From Actinomucor elegans (lineage: Eukaryota > Mucoromycota > Mucoromycetes > Mucorales > Mucoraceae), in assembly GCA_026027325.1 (NCBI GenBank), contig JAMSLZ010000002.1, positions 1,860,001 to 1,924,000 of the forward strand: a DNA stretch of 64,000 bases, in the 5' to 3' direction. Below are positions 22,201 to 34,402 of this stretch, in pieces (within the stretch, counting starts at the first letter, position 1; each line of letters starts with the position of its first letter). Made by a program: the position numbers and the translations under genes. The notes beneath the pieces are model-generated. The model was not told where the DNA came from and did not search any database. It worked only from the letters and a program-made list of their open reading frames with translations.

Positions 22201-24925
22201 ATTTCAAACACTGCAGCAAACACTGAATCTCAAGACGATAATAGTACTCAAGCTACTGCAGCCATTAGTAATAAAACATCAGCAAAGAAGGAAAACAAAA
22301 CAACCGTGGTCAAATTTGCGTCAGTCAATGATATTAGGCCGTTTACAAGAGCATTTCATGTGAGTATTTAGACAATAGCTCCACTGAATGAAGTTAACTT
22401 TATAACAATAAGGTCCATGTCTTGGAATTATTAAAATACAACGAAGAGATACAAGAGGGTGATGACAAGATGACTGTAAGTTGCTCTTTGTTCTCCATGA
22501 TGGCTACTTACTATAGTATAGTACCAAGAGATCAACTATGTCTTAGCGGACCTTGACCAAAAACTGGACATCAAAATAGCTCCTTCACAACCTACTTCTG
22601 TTGGAAAGAAGAGGCTCGCAGTAGAGGAAAAACATCCGTCCTGTAACTCTTCTATGCTAGCCAGAATAGATCCACCTAGTTTTATGAAAAAAGTAATCCA
22701 ATATATCCATCTAAAGTACTTAATAATCGCTGATTCTTTCCAACCATAGGTTATTGTTTATTTGCCGCATATTCTTCAGACATTAGAGAATATCTATGCT
22801 GAAATGCAATCCAAGGTAATAGATAGTATAATAATTGTAATGGTAAATGGCTGATGCGCTTTTTGTGTTTCTAGGATATTGAACCTGGCCGAATTGAGGT
22901 AACTTGCAGTTTAAAGCTATTTCTAATAGATCGTGAACTTATATACCATTCTGTCAGGGAAATGAAGATATTGCAAAGTCTATTTTTTATATATTCAATA
23001 TATTGCACAAGATGCTGTTATGGCCAGATATCCAAAACTCGGATAATAAGGCAATATTAGAGGTAAACTTTTTGTTTGATAGATTATACCGATTATCGTA
23101 CTAAACAATATGTATCTATAGGACATAATACACGCCATTGCTGAACGAATCTCGGGCGAATCTAAGCAAAAGAGAAGAAGTCCACCAGAAGTTGAACTTG
23201 AACAAGCGTTCCAATATCTGTCCAATTTTGGCGATAGTATCCCTCAGTCTACCACTGCGGTTGTTCTGTTCAAAACGCTGCAACGTCTCATGTTGATATC
23301 CGACCAAAACTCTGCTCAGCTGAAGAGTAATGCATTACGGGTAGTTCAACAGATCAACTCCACTAATTGGTTTGATTGGCGCGATATTAAGGTAAGAATA
23401 TTTTAGATTTATGCGTATACAATACTAACATCCATACAGAAAGAAGTCGCGTTCTTGTTTGAACAGTCGATCGAGTTAAGCGAGAATCCATTAGAGGTAC
23501 TTCATGACCTTGTTAATAATGTGCTACCTCGATTTGATGAAGAAGGTAATTTAGAAGAATACCCGTTGTTAAAGAATGATACTGTGGTCCAGCATTATCA
23601 GGTATGACTGTGTTATTTTATATCGCAATCAATTTAATATTGTTCATATAGGCCATCATCAATCAAACTGTCAAAGCCTTGGATTTACTCAAAGATACAG
23701 ATCAAGAGACCGAGGTTGTGTTAGTTCAAAATGCTCGTATTGTTAAGATTTTTGAGCGCATCACAAGCTATATCAAGACAAAGCAGACCAAAGTACTCAT
23801 GGGCGTATTACTCAGAACTGGTAGAGCATTCATTGAACAATTTACCAAGCATTCTATACCCTACTTTACCCGCGTATTTAAAACACATAGCAATAGTGTC
23901 ATTGCTATATTCAAAGACTTTCAAGCAAGTACTCGTATGCTGCAGGTAACACATCATAGATAGTAATTCAACAACATGCTAATTGAGTTTTTCTTTATAT
24001 AGATTATATGCTCTCATGTCAAAGTATTAAAGGAAGTTGCTCTTGCCACCTATGTGCCACCACTGAAGAAGTCGTTGGAAATTGTCATTTATCAAGTCAA
24101 GATGTTACTGACAGAAAATCGTATACCACCCTCTGCATTCTTCATGGGTAATATATCCTTTTCTCAAAATATGTTATGATATGCTAATTTTAACGCATAT
24201 TTTATATTTAGGTGCATTAAAGCATCGAGATATTCGTGGTGCCGAAATTTCATCTCAAGTAAGCAGTACATCAGTTATAGTAAGCTATTTATATAACCAT
24301 ATGACAATTGTAGATCCCACGTGAGATGTCTAGTGAAGACGAGGACGAAGAAACAGCAGAGGATCAAGATGCTGATCCAGAAGAGACAGCTGCTGATCCA
24401 GAAGAGACAGCTGCTGATCCAGAAGAGACAGCTGCTGATCCAGAAGAGGAAGAAGAAACAAACTCTACATCTGAAAGTGCAGTTAGCAAAAAGAACAAGT
24501 CTACCACTGACACTTCAAAGCGAAAAAATGCTTTACAGAGGTCTAAAGAGGAGACATCAGCTATAAGAAGAGAAGTGAGTGTGATAGTGTCATCATCTGA
24601 AGAAGCTGAAGACGCAGATGACGCAGATGACGCAGATGAAGAAATGGATGATGATGCGTTGCCTGTTCTCTTGCCAACTAAAAAGCGTGAATTTGAAAAA
24701 GTAGATAGCGATCAAGATGAGGAAGAAGAAGATGAAGTGCTTGAGATCGATTTGGATAAAGAAGAGGACGAAGACGAAGAAGAGGACGAAGAAGATATTC
24801 CTTCAATACCTGTACCTTCAAAAAGCCCCGCTAAAAAAAGACGTCTAGGCCTTGGTAGACCAACGACATCTTCGGATAAAAAAGTATTCAATCTAACTAA
24901 TCGCTCTGACGAAGAAAGTGAATAA
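19260..24925 (+). CDS. FANCD2: Fanconi anaemia group D2 protein (FANCD2)
   Basis: Twenty-two exons: 19260-19323, 19383-19551, 19603-19719, 19769-19865, 19921-20001, 20055-20456, 20505-20668, 20727-21069, 21122-21631, 21689-21945, 22002-22359, 22413-22475, 22522-22692, 22750-22815, 22875-22898, 22958-23062, 23122-23391, 23440-23601, 23652-23945, 24003-24147, 24212-24258 and 24314-24925. All phases close, giving 1506 residues (human 1451). Homology runs throughout: LLAIDSLQ, HELITSLPDII, ELTVPILDALSNL, YKQEVIGALVTHI, then FIKGILDYLDNL containing the conserved ubiquitin-acceptor Lys (K452 here; codon 20986-20988). FANCD2 works with FANCI in repair of DNA interstrand crosslinks and in stalled-fork protection. 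The C-terminus is very acidic, with three and a half ADPEETA repeats. Introns 19552-19602 and 19866-19920 use GC donors. The extreme N-terminus before SFVQLLTESG may be incomplete. Confidence 0.9.
24371..24450 (+). repeat. 21-bp coding tandem repeat in FANCD2 tail
   Basis: Three exact copies of a 21-bp unit (translated ADPEETA) plus a partial fourth, inside the last exon of FANCD2. The copies are nearly identical at the DNA level, so the expansion is recent and probably variable between strains. Confidence 0.75.
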
Positions 24926-25427
24926 CTCATTGATCTTGGTTAGTTTCATTACTGAATTCTTATTAGTATTGCTAGTGATCTATGGTAGTATAACATTATA
25001 GTTTATATTCGCCAAGGTATATAATAGGTTATTAATGTTATTTGCTTGGCTGCAAATGCATCAATAAAAAAAAAAGAATAATATTAACACCTGTTGTTTG
25101 AAATTATGTTTTAACTAAGGTTTCAGACCTTTAACTGTAAGATATCCGATATGATTTTGTTCTAGTATAGCAAAGTGTTGAAGAACGTACGATAGCTCAT
25201 AAACATCTATTAGCAGCTCAAACTTTGAATACAACTATGCTATATTAAAGTTGTAAGAATGGGATGCTCTTTAAAGGCTTTGGGTATAAAAAAGAACGAG
25301 CTTTTATTAGTAGTTGCGTTGTATGCTTAGCGCGCAATTAAATAGAAAATGCGTATATGTTAATGAATGTATTATTATGATACATGTATGATATGTGCAT
25401 TAGAGTAATTAAAGAAGAGACAGACTC
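24926..25427. other. Convergent intergenic region
   Basis: About 500 bp between the stops of FANCD2 and the SREBP gene. It holds candidate AATAAA-like poly(A) signals on both strands and no coding signal. Confidence 0.4.
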
Positions 25428-27368
25428 TTAAGCTTTCTTACTAACAGGAGTTTTTCCATTGAGATAGCGTAATAAAAAGTACACAGATAGAGCAATGATA
25501 AGAATGATTCGACTCCAATACCTATAAACAAATCAGTTAGTTCAAATGAACCGAAATAGATATAAAAAGAGCTTACCAATAGTCAACGAATACGATTGAA
25601 GGTAAGGGCTGAGCCATAATTTGATAAGAATGGGAGATAACACGTGCAGAAGAATGAGAGCCAGTTTCGTTTCTTCCAAAAGATGAAGGAGAAGCTACTG
25701 CAAGGCATAAAAACAATGCCATAAAAGTCTTGCTGTTACCGTTGTTAGCACTACTGCTATCTTCACTCTGTTCTGAAGAACTGGAATTGTTTTGTGGTGA
25801 AGTTGCCATTGTTACATCAGTATTAGGCTTATCTTGCCCTTCAGTCTGCAGCTTTTTTGATCTTCGGCGGTAAGGTCTTCGCTCTTGCTTGGGCAGTAAC
25901 TCGGCCAATGCCGCACGTTGAGCAGCACGCTCGCGGAGTATGCGCTGACGTTCATTTCTCTCGCGTTCCATAGCTTCTTTTCGTTCGGCTGCCAAGCGCT
26001 GCTGTTCAGCTTGCTGGTAGTCGCACTTTTGAACTTGGAAACGTGCTAATACTTTGGCACCACCAGGCATCTGAGCCAGAATTTGCTGAAGCACTTGGTT
26101 TTCTCGTTCAGCTAATTCGTTCGTGTGCTTAAGATGATGAATATACTCTGTCGCTTTATGAAGAATGGTAGCCTTGTTGAGCTTCTTGGCTACAGGGACA
26201 CCATCCACGATTTCACTATCACCATTATTATCTTCATGTTCGTCTTCAGAGGTATCGTCTTCCTCGTTGCCGCTGCCGCTTTTGTTTTTCTTTTCTCTGA
26301 CCTTGGCTTTGTAAAGAGCAGGAACAACATTTTTAAGATCACTGATACGATCATTGATGTTGTTACGGTAGCGACGTTCAATGGCATTATGGGCTACTTT
26401 CTTTAATTGACGGCCTGCTTCTATGGGTGAGCGAGCGGCAGTTCGAGCAGCTACAGCCGCCATTGCATTTGCTACGAGATTTGTAGTATGACTGGTGGTG
26501 GAATCGCTACGGTTGGTCTTTCTCCAATGTCGAGTTTCATGATAATCTTCGTTAGAATAGTCGGGAATAACTAATGAAAAAAAAAATGAGCGGAGATTTC
26601 ATTACGATGTCTGTAATTAGTCAAATTACCTTCGTCTTCATTACCCTTTCGCCATTGTTCAATAGCTACGAAAGGGTTGATAAGAGGAGCAGAACGTTCG
26701 GACATAGGTGATGCGTCAATTTGTTCGGGACTGGCAGCATTGGAAGTATTTGATCCAACAGAGTTATGTGATTGCGGTGTCTCGGGAAACATAACATCCG
26801 ACATTGGAGTGGGTAAGCCGGTTCTGTTAGTATTATTGGAACCAACTCCAACGCCATTACTTTCACTTGATAGCTGATAGTTCATATTTTGGGTATTATT
26901 TACCGTGTTTCTATTCTGATATCGATATTGCATTCCTTCTTCTTTGTTCACCATCGATGGACGGTGGTTTGAGCCAAACTGAGGGGTAATAGATACGTTA
27001 CAGATAGAGTTTGCTCGTGTAGCCCTTGATTGGAAGCAATCAGGTTGAGAAGAGGTGTTCTGCTGATTTGATAATTGAGAATTCATACTACTTGATTGTT
27101 CCTTGAAGCACCAGTTTAACATTTCGTATGGAGGTTGTTGTGATTGAGGATGAGGCTGGTGAGAAGGAACAAAATACTGTTGTGGTGGATTATGAGGAAC
27201 ATTTAGTTGCTGCGTAGGATGGATAGAATGTAAGGTGGGATCCTGATTTTGATTATAAATCATCTGCTGCTGCTGCTGCTGCTGCTGTTGTTGTTGTTGT
27301 TGAACAGAGTTTGATGTAACATCAAAGTAAGTGTCAAAATCCAGATCAGCGATCTCTTGTTGCATCAT
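25428..27368 (-). CDS. SREBP-type bHLH-zipper factor with a C-terminal membrane hairpin
   Basis: Three exons, 27368-26630, 26570-25577 and 25521-25428; 608 residues. Residues 1-280 are an acidic, Gln/Asn/Ser-rich activation region with a polyQ run. The bHLH starts at about 303: HNAIERRYRNNINDRI carries the tyrosine (Y314) diagnostic of SREBPs in place of the usual arginine. A long acidic loop is followed by helix 2 (NKATILHKATEYIHHL) and a zipper. Two hydrophobic segments, about 528-545 (FMALFLCLAVA) and 582-598 (IILIIALSVYFLL), flank a loop of about 35 residues with an NET glycosylation site, which is the SREBP hairpin layout. Only 10 residues follow the second span, so the SCAP-binding regulatory domain is missing, as in S. 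pombe Sre2. Sterol/oxygen control is inferred from the family. Confidence 0.88.
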
Positions 27369-30300
27369 AAATGATAATATATGTGGTTATTAATATGTAA
27401 GCACAAAAGAAAGAACATGGATATAAGTCAGAGGGAGGATTCTTAATAAAGAAAATAACCTGGATTTTAAAGAAACAGGCCACTTTTTGATTTAGAAACA
27501 ACCACGCAAAGTTACTTTTATCTGGACTCTGGTTGGTCAATCGTAATCTCAGGTCGAAATCACCATTATCTTTAAACCATCTGTCCGTAACTTTTACAGA
27601 AACAGTGTTCTACCAAAGAAATTTTATAGGCTTCACTCGTAAGGGGTTGGATATATCATTGTTTCAATTGGCTTACAACGCGCTGTTCTGAAATTATAAA
27701 ACTCAAACCTTAGATCTTTGTAAGAAGCTCAGTCTGATATTCTTCGCTTTGCTTCTCTAAAATCTATATTCAATCTTGAACCATTTCTATGATTTTATAT
27801 GATCAGAAGTAGCAACTCACTATTTGCTTCATTATTAATAGTTCTGTAATAAGATTTCGAAACCAGAACTATTTCAAGCGGAATCAAAGTTCGAAACATT
27901 CTGAATAAGAACATATATCCGCCCCTGGTATTGCGAGAAATCCCGTGATATTGTAAATCTTATAGTTCGAACTTGCCCGGGTGTAAATAAGGAATAATCG
28001 ATAAGTTGCCTCTTGAGTCATAATCCATTCGAACCCTAGTTATATTTAATATTCAAAATTGTAATATAACAGAAAGAGTAAATATATATATATATATATA
28101 TTGATTTTCATATCCCCAATGAAGAAAGCTACTCTTAATCAATATATGCCTAGACTATGTTAAAGGCTCAAGTACCAAATTCTATATAATAGGATTCTTT
28201 CTATCGGCCTTGAACCTAATCCAAAGCCCTTCTAAATGGAAAAAAATTCAAAAGTAGAACTCCAACAACCACTAATTTTAATATATGAAGAGAAGTAACA
28301 AGGTTACAGTAGCGTATTAATTGCTAGTGCCCAACTTTTATCTATTAACCTTTTTTTTTCTTAAAAAGAACCGCATAAAAGGATTCAAGATAAAGTACAT
28401 CACATATAGCTTTCTTGCGGCACGAAGCACACTTTAAGGTGCACTATTGACCAACTCGCTTTACTTTGTTACTCCCATCTAGTAAAAGTTGTCCTTGTTT
28501 AAACGACCGGTATCAAAAAAAAAAAATTTTTTCAGTATGATTGTTACAAGGCTCATAATATGATAATATTACCTGAATGCACTGTAATTTATTCATGAAA
28601 TAATTTAGTTCATCTAGAATAGAAGTACGTCTTTTTGTACCACCAACTTGTCAAAACCGAGCAAACATTATAATAATTCCCATTGGCTTGGGTTGCACAA
28701 CATGGAATATTTCCGCTCAGTATTTTGGCCTCTTGTGCTTCGCCGAGAGTCCGGAGGAGCTCTATTAAACATAATATTTCTTGCCAGCTATAATGAAAAA
28801 GCTGGTATTGGCTATTTATAAGACACTCATCAAGGCTTAATTCGAACGTGTCTTCAAAACTAGTATAATAGTTCAAACATATAGAAATAAGCAAACGTGT
28901 TTGAGCCATCTTCAATATTAGCGATATATTAACTTGAGTAAAAGGAGATCCCAATCTCTAAAATATAACGTTTTAGACGCCTATGCGTATACATATACTA
29001 CATTCATGAAGCAGTAATACTTGATTTACCCTTGAACTATCAAAATTGTGGCATATGTGCCGCTTGTAAATTAATCTGCTGCTTGGTTCTACTATAGAAA
29101 ACGCCATTCAAGTTGTACTTAAAGCATATCGACCTACTATTGGAATGTATTCTATTTTTTATCTACTTCTAGTATTGTTAGGCTATAATTGTCTCCTTAG
29201 ATGGTGTAAGGGCTAGATACTTGGTAAGCTTTATGGCTGTATTCGCAAGATCGTACTATCTGCCGACACTGAAGAATATGAACGCAACACTATCTCAACT
29301 ATCTTACGGGACAAACTATCATCTGCTATACTCAGTCTTCACTATATTCATAACGTTATTGCATTGCAGCCCTCAAGTTCTTCTTAATACTGCTTCTATT
29401 GGCTAGTATTACTTACGCTTCATTGATATAGTGAATGTAACACCAAGCCCACTATTGTTTTTTCTCCTAACGATACCCTCAAAATTAGGCGGCATAATTT
29501 AATCCTTCACGCATTCATCAATAGTATCTCCGAAACATCTAAAGAAATTATGTTCTATTTATTTCATTATCACAAGTTCTTTTCTACTTTTTTTTTTAAA
29601 AAAAAAAGTTAAAAAATGGTATTATAAATCAAATGAAAATATCTTATCAATAAACAAAAATCTATAATGCAAGTTTACAGGGGCGTGATGGCTGCTATGG
29701 AAAAATCTGAGTTTCAGGTTAATCTGCAATTCACTATACACTTGCGTTGCTTCCGAATAAAATTTATTAAGATCGTAATTTTGGCTTTTTTAGTCATCTT
29801 CCTAGTTATTGATCATGCATAGATGATGCAAAATGTATGCATAGTTATGATGTATATATTATTCTTTACCTGAGAAATGAATTGCCAACATACATTAAAT
29901 TTATCAATAAGTTCCTTTCGCATCTTAGTATGTTAACCGTCTAGCGTTCTGGAAGTTTTATAGCCTTGAAACCTTTCAGTCTTAATTGAAATCCTACAGT
30001 TTTTCAGATTAGCAGCCTTATTTAAAGCCGTGTTCTCCACAACAGTATTCGTCCTTATAGTTTTACAGCTTTTTTTGCCTAAGTACTAATTTGAAGTCTC
30101 ATTGATTGTATATTACATTAAATATAGAAGAGTACCTTTTGATTGGTGGTATTTTTTTTTTTTTTTTTTTTTTGTTGTTGTTGGCATTTTTAGAGCCAAG
30201 TTGTATAGATAGTACGCAATGAAAGTGAAGAGCAAAAAGAAAGAACAAAGAAGTGATCAGGTAGAGTTATATTTTTACCAAAAAGAGTTTGAGCTTGTTA

Positions 30301-31196
30301 GATTTAGCTTATCATTACAGAATCCACTCTAACACAGAGAATCAACTTTAGGAGAGCTATTCCTCTTGCTGCAACAGCACATTGCAACAACACTAGACCT
30401 AAAACGTATACCTATGTTAAATTCTCCCTAAGAAATAGCATACCCTTTAATCATCTGTAATTATTTACACTGACAAATAACATATATATTGAATAATTTG
30501 AAAGTATATTGTTTAATGTTTACATTTTTCGAGAATAGAAGGTTTATCTCGGTTCATTGTTGAGTTTCATATGCTTTAGTAATGATAACGTGTTACCAGG
30601 AATATTGATACTTGATTTCTGGTACACTCTCTAATCACAATGTATCAATTTCTAATGCCTTCTATGTTGATGCACTTATAAAAACTGATCTGTTAGAACA
30701 AGCATAGCTGTATATACATTATTCTCGGAAACAATTAATATTTCTCAATTCAGTATCGATCAAATGCAAGCCTTATGTTAGTTGGTGTAAGTTTAAAATG
30801 ACTTTACTAATTTAAATGTAGAACTATGTTATACTATACAAACTATACTAATATATACGGTGTATGCGAGCTTATATTGGGCAAAGTGGAAAATATATTA
30901 GACAGTCTGGAAAAAACGGCCAATTTACTTGGAGTTTAACACGAAATTCATGAATCTCCATCATAACTCTTTCTTTTTTTGGTATCGTTCAATAACAACT
31001 CATCCTTTTTTCAGATTATGCAATTATCTGAAACATGTAATCGAGACTAACGTCCGAGGCTATTGAAAGTGCAATATTCATGCCACAACACATCACATGA
31101 ATGGTCTCCCATGTCAACAAAGTGCAGTATAAAAAGCGAAGATATTTTATTAGGTTCTTTTCTTTATATAATCTTACATTTTGCAATTGTTATAAA
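27369..31196. other. Long intergenic region, no supported gene
   Basis: About 3.8 kb. It contains an (AT)n run at about 28083-28101, a T run near 30151-30172 and AT-rich sequence. A 114-codon frame at 28610-28954 (-) and a 55-codon frame at 29223-29387 (+) look somewhat protein-like, but no family is recognised; see the rejected list. Confidence 0.45.
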
Positions 31197-31447
31197 ATGA
31201 ATTCTCAAGGCGCTAAACTTGAAGAACTAGTAGAACACATCCGTCAGGTATGTATACAAAAGTCAAAGAACAAAAAGACGTTTGATTAACATATCAATAG
31301 GCTTCCTCTGAACAAGAACGCCAAACATATGTTGAGGAGGCCAACAAGCTGCATGAACAAGCTACTGGACATTCAATGAAATTCGACTCGCATGGTAATG
31401 TTGATACCAAGAGTAAAGAAGCTAAGCAGTGCCCCAAATTACACTAG
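31197..31447 (+). CDS. Small hydrophilic helical protein (65 aa)
   Basis: Two exons, 31197-31247 and 31301-31447, joined in phase 0 with a GTATGT donor and an AATAG acceptor. The product is 65 residues, highly charged, with no membrane segment: MNSQGAKLEELVEHIRQ in exon 1, then an ERQTYVEEANKLHEQA helix and a polar C-terminus (HSMKFDSHGNVDTK). I do not recognise it. Support comes from the clean splice junction, the uninterrupted amphipathic helix pattern, and a purine/TATA-rich leader before the ATG. The stop at 31445-31447 is 254 bp from the convergent ribonucleotide reductase stop. Confidence 0.55.
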
Positions 31448-31701
31448 ACAGTTTTCTAGTCATGAATAAAACCCGAGAAAGGCTATGATATATCAATGAT
31501 CATGGTTTTTTCGTCTGTATATACATCTCTTTATTGATTCTTTTACACGTTTGTTGTATAGTAAAACAAATCATCTTTTATTTAAATAATAATTGAAGAT
31601 AGTTTAAAAGAATGCAAGCGTTATGTTGAGAGGGGGGCATGAGTGAGATGATATTAATATATGGTACAGTTCGAATGATCGTAATAAGTTGGGCTTCGGT
31701 C

Positions 31702-34202
31702 TTAACCACTGCAACTAACACAGGCATCTGGATTTTCAAGCGAACAAGCTATGGCTGCGAGATCTTCAGTAGTTTTTTCAATTTCTTCTTCAATATCCTC
31801 CTTGGTTTCTTCCCCTATCGTCAAACGCATAGCTTCAAGAGGACTGGTCTTGAGAAATTGCATACCCGTCTTCAAACCCTTCTTCCATGAATAGAAATGC
31901 ATTGAAGAAAGTCGGCTATAGTTTGGTTCAGCAGAGAATAAGTTGAGAGATTGAGATTGATCAATAAAAGCTGCACGATCAACAGCTAAATCAATAAGAA
32001 CACGTTGCGATAACTCCCAAACAGTCTTGTAAAGCTTTTTGAGATCATCTGACAACAAAGAAAGCGTTTGGACACTACCATTGGCTTGGGCCAAGAGCTC
32101 CTTTACTTTGGGACTCCACATACCACGGTCAATCAAGTCCTTAAGTAAATGGGGATTGACAGCATGACATTCACCAGTGTTGGTGCGATGAGTAAAGATC
32201 ATACTATGATAAGGCTCTACACCATCATTATTACCAAGGAATTGACTGGTGGTAGTTGTAGGCATGGGCGCAATGAGAACAGAGTTACGAACACCATGGG
32301 TCTTGATGTTGGCGCGTAGAGTAGCCCAGTCAAGTCGGTCAGAAACTTGAACATTCCACATATCATGTTGCAGAATGCCTTGACTAATAGGAGAACCTTC
32401 GTAAGAGGGATAAGGACCAGATTTTTGAGCTAATTCATTCGAGGCCTCAAGAGAGGCAAAGTAAATGGTTTCAAAAATGTCCTTGTTGAGTTGACGGGCT
32501 TCGGGAGAATCAAATGCATGATGCATCATCAAAAAAACATCAGCCAAACCTTGAACACCCAAACCAAGAGCTCTGTGCTTCATAGCACTCATCTTGGCTT
32601 CCTCCATAACATAGTTATTGGCATCAATCATCTTGTCTAAGTTCTTGATAACAACCTTAGTGATATCTTGAAGTTTACTAAAGTCAAAAGTACGCGTTTT
32701 AATATCTACGCACTTGGGGAGAGCAATTGAAGCGATATTGGCAGAAGCGATCTCGTTTGCATCGGAATATTGCATAATATCAGCGTGAAGGTTGGAACCG
32801 GAGATAACGCCCAAATTCTTTTGGTTATTCTTTTCATTGATAGCGTCTTTGAAACACATAAAAGGCATACCACTTTCAATTTGAGCATCCAGAATAGAGA
32901 ACCAAAGATTTTGAGCAGAGACGGTCTTTCTGGCTTTACCCATCTTTTCGTAATTAAGATACTTCTCTTCAAACTCTTTGCCATAACAAATATCGAGACC
33001 TGGACATTCATTAGGACACATCAAGGACCATTCACCGTTTTCTTCGACGCGCTTCATGAAGATATCGGGAATCCAAAGACCTAAAAGCAAATGACGTGCA
33101 CGAAGATTTTCTTCGCCATTGTTTTTTGACAAGTCAATAAACTCAAAGATATCAGCATGCCAGGGTTCAAGATAAACAGCGTAAGTGCCCTTGACCTTTC
33201 TAGCACCGGGAGTGATGAAACGCGCAGCGTCGTTGAAGACCTTCAACATAGGAATGATACCGTTTGAAGTACCATTCGTGCCAGCAATATAAGAACCAGA
33301 AGCACGAATCTTTTGGAAACTCATACCAACAGAGCCTGAAGCTTTAGAGATACGAGCACAAGTAGCAACAGTGTCGTAGATACCTTCGATACTATCTTCT
33401 TTCATTTGAACCTCAAAGAAGCTTGAAAGTTGGCCATTATTAGTACCAGCATTCAAAAGAGTAGTACCGGCATGAGTAAAGAGTTGACGAGAAGTATAAT
33501 CATAGACAGCAAAAGCAGAATCCAAATCTTCACCGTGAATTCCAAGAGCAACACGCATCATCATATGCTGAGGACGTTCAACTACCTTATCACCGATCTT
33601 TAACAGGTAACTTTGTTCCAAAGTCTTGAAACCAAAGTAATTAAAGTCAAAGTCGCGTTGGTAGTCGATGGTAGCATTGATTTTGTCAGCGTGCTTTAAG
33701 ACCAATTCCAAAAAGTCTTTGCTAACAAGAGGATTAGGAGCGCCAGTTTTGGGATGAACATTATTATAGAGTTCTTGAATGACATCCGAGAAATTGTCAT
33801 GAGTTTCCTTCTGGAGATTAGAGACTGAAATACGAGCAGCCAAAACTGCATAGTCAGGATGAATACCGGTCATATCAACAGCAATCTCAGCAGCTAAGTT
33901 ATCCAACTGGACTGTAGTGATGCCAGGATACATGCCAGATACGACCTGAGGAGGTAGTTGGTTAGTAAATGAGAAACTTGATTTATTATGTGTTATTAGT
34001 GTACCTTTTGAGAAATCTTGGGTGGATCGACAAAGTCTTTATTAAGACCTTCACATAAGATACTGATACGAGAACTAATCTTGTCAAAGAAGACCTTTTC
34101 TTGAGTACCGTCTAAAGAAAAGCCATTAGAATTAACAAAGTGTGTTACGCTACACGCATTTTAGACAAATATATCTACTTTACCTCTCTTTACAACGTAC
34201 AT
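31702..34202 (-). CDS. Ribonucleotide reductase large-subunit homologue lacking the catalytic residues
   Basis: Three exons (minus): 34202-34184, 34111-34005 and 33945-31702; 789 residues (human RRM1 792). The short first exon gives MYVVKRDG, the start of the ATP cone. Alignment to class I large subunits is continuous (HPDYAVLAARISVSNL, FNYFGFKTLE, RPQHMMMRVALGIH, GSYIAGTNGTSNG, YLEPWHADIFEFIDL, MCPNECPGLD, GVQGLADVF). The chemistry is gone: human numbering Cys218 is Phe (QLSSFFEV), Cys429 is His and Glu431 is Asp (SNLHADI), Cys444 is Ala (IASANIAS), and the radical-transfer Tyr737-Tyr738 pair is Gln-Phe (GMQFLKT). Only Asn427 stays. Loop 2 (GGNKRPG in man) reads GARKVKG. The C-terminal redox pair is kept (CVSC). 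There is no stop or frameshift, so it looks selected as a pseudoenzyme, perhaps an allosteric partner of an active subunit encoded elsewhere. Confidence 0.9.
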
Positions 34203-34280
34203 GTTTTATTCTTTATGGTAATATTAAAAGAACAAAAACAGTAAAAAAAGGAAAACTGGAAAAAACTATATAAATACCTG

Positions 34281-34366
34281 AAAACCGCGTCTTGAAACAC
34301 GTCTTTTCTTGCTGCGCTGAAAAACGCGACAAGAAAGTTGTGCGCCCGCGTTGAACAAATACGCGT
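34281..34366. promoter_or_regulatory. MCB-like cluster upstream of the RNR homologue
   Basis: A full ACGCGT lies at 34361-34366, about 160 bp upstream of the start codon at 34202. Partial matches CCGCGT (near 34283) and ACGCGA (34324-34329), plus a CCGCGTT near 34347, lie between. In ascomycete yeasts MBF binds ACGCGT to induce RNR1 at G1/S, so this promoter layout fits an S-phase gene. Based on motif match only. Confidence 0.5.
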
Positions 34367-34402
34367 TTCTCTGAGTTTGTATCTCCAACCAAAAAGTGGC
34401 AC

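Noticed and set aside
28610..28954. 114-codon minus-strand frame in the long intergenic region
   Set aside because: Somewhat protein-like, but no family recognised, no intron support and no neighbour context. Could be a relic; not supportable.
29223..29387. 55-codon plus-strand frame (GKLYGCIRKIVLS...)
   Set aside because: Reads like protein but has no start codon or splice sites in phase and is isolated. Possibly a gene fragment.
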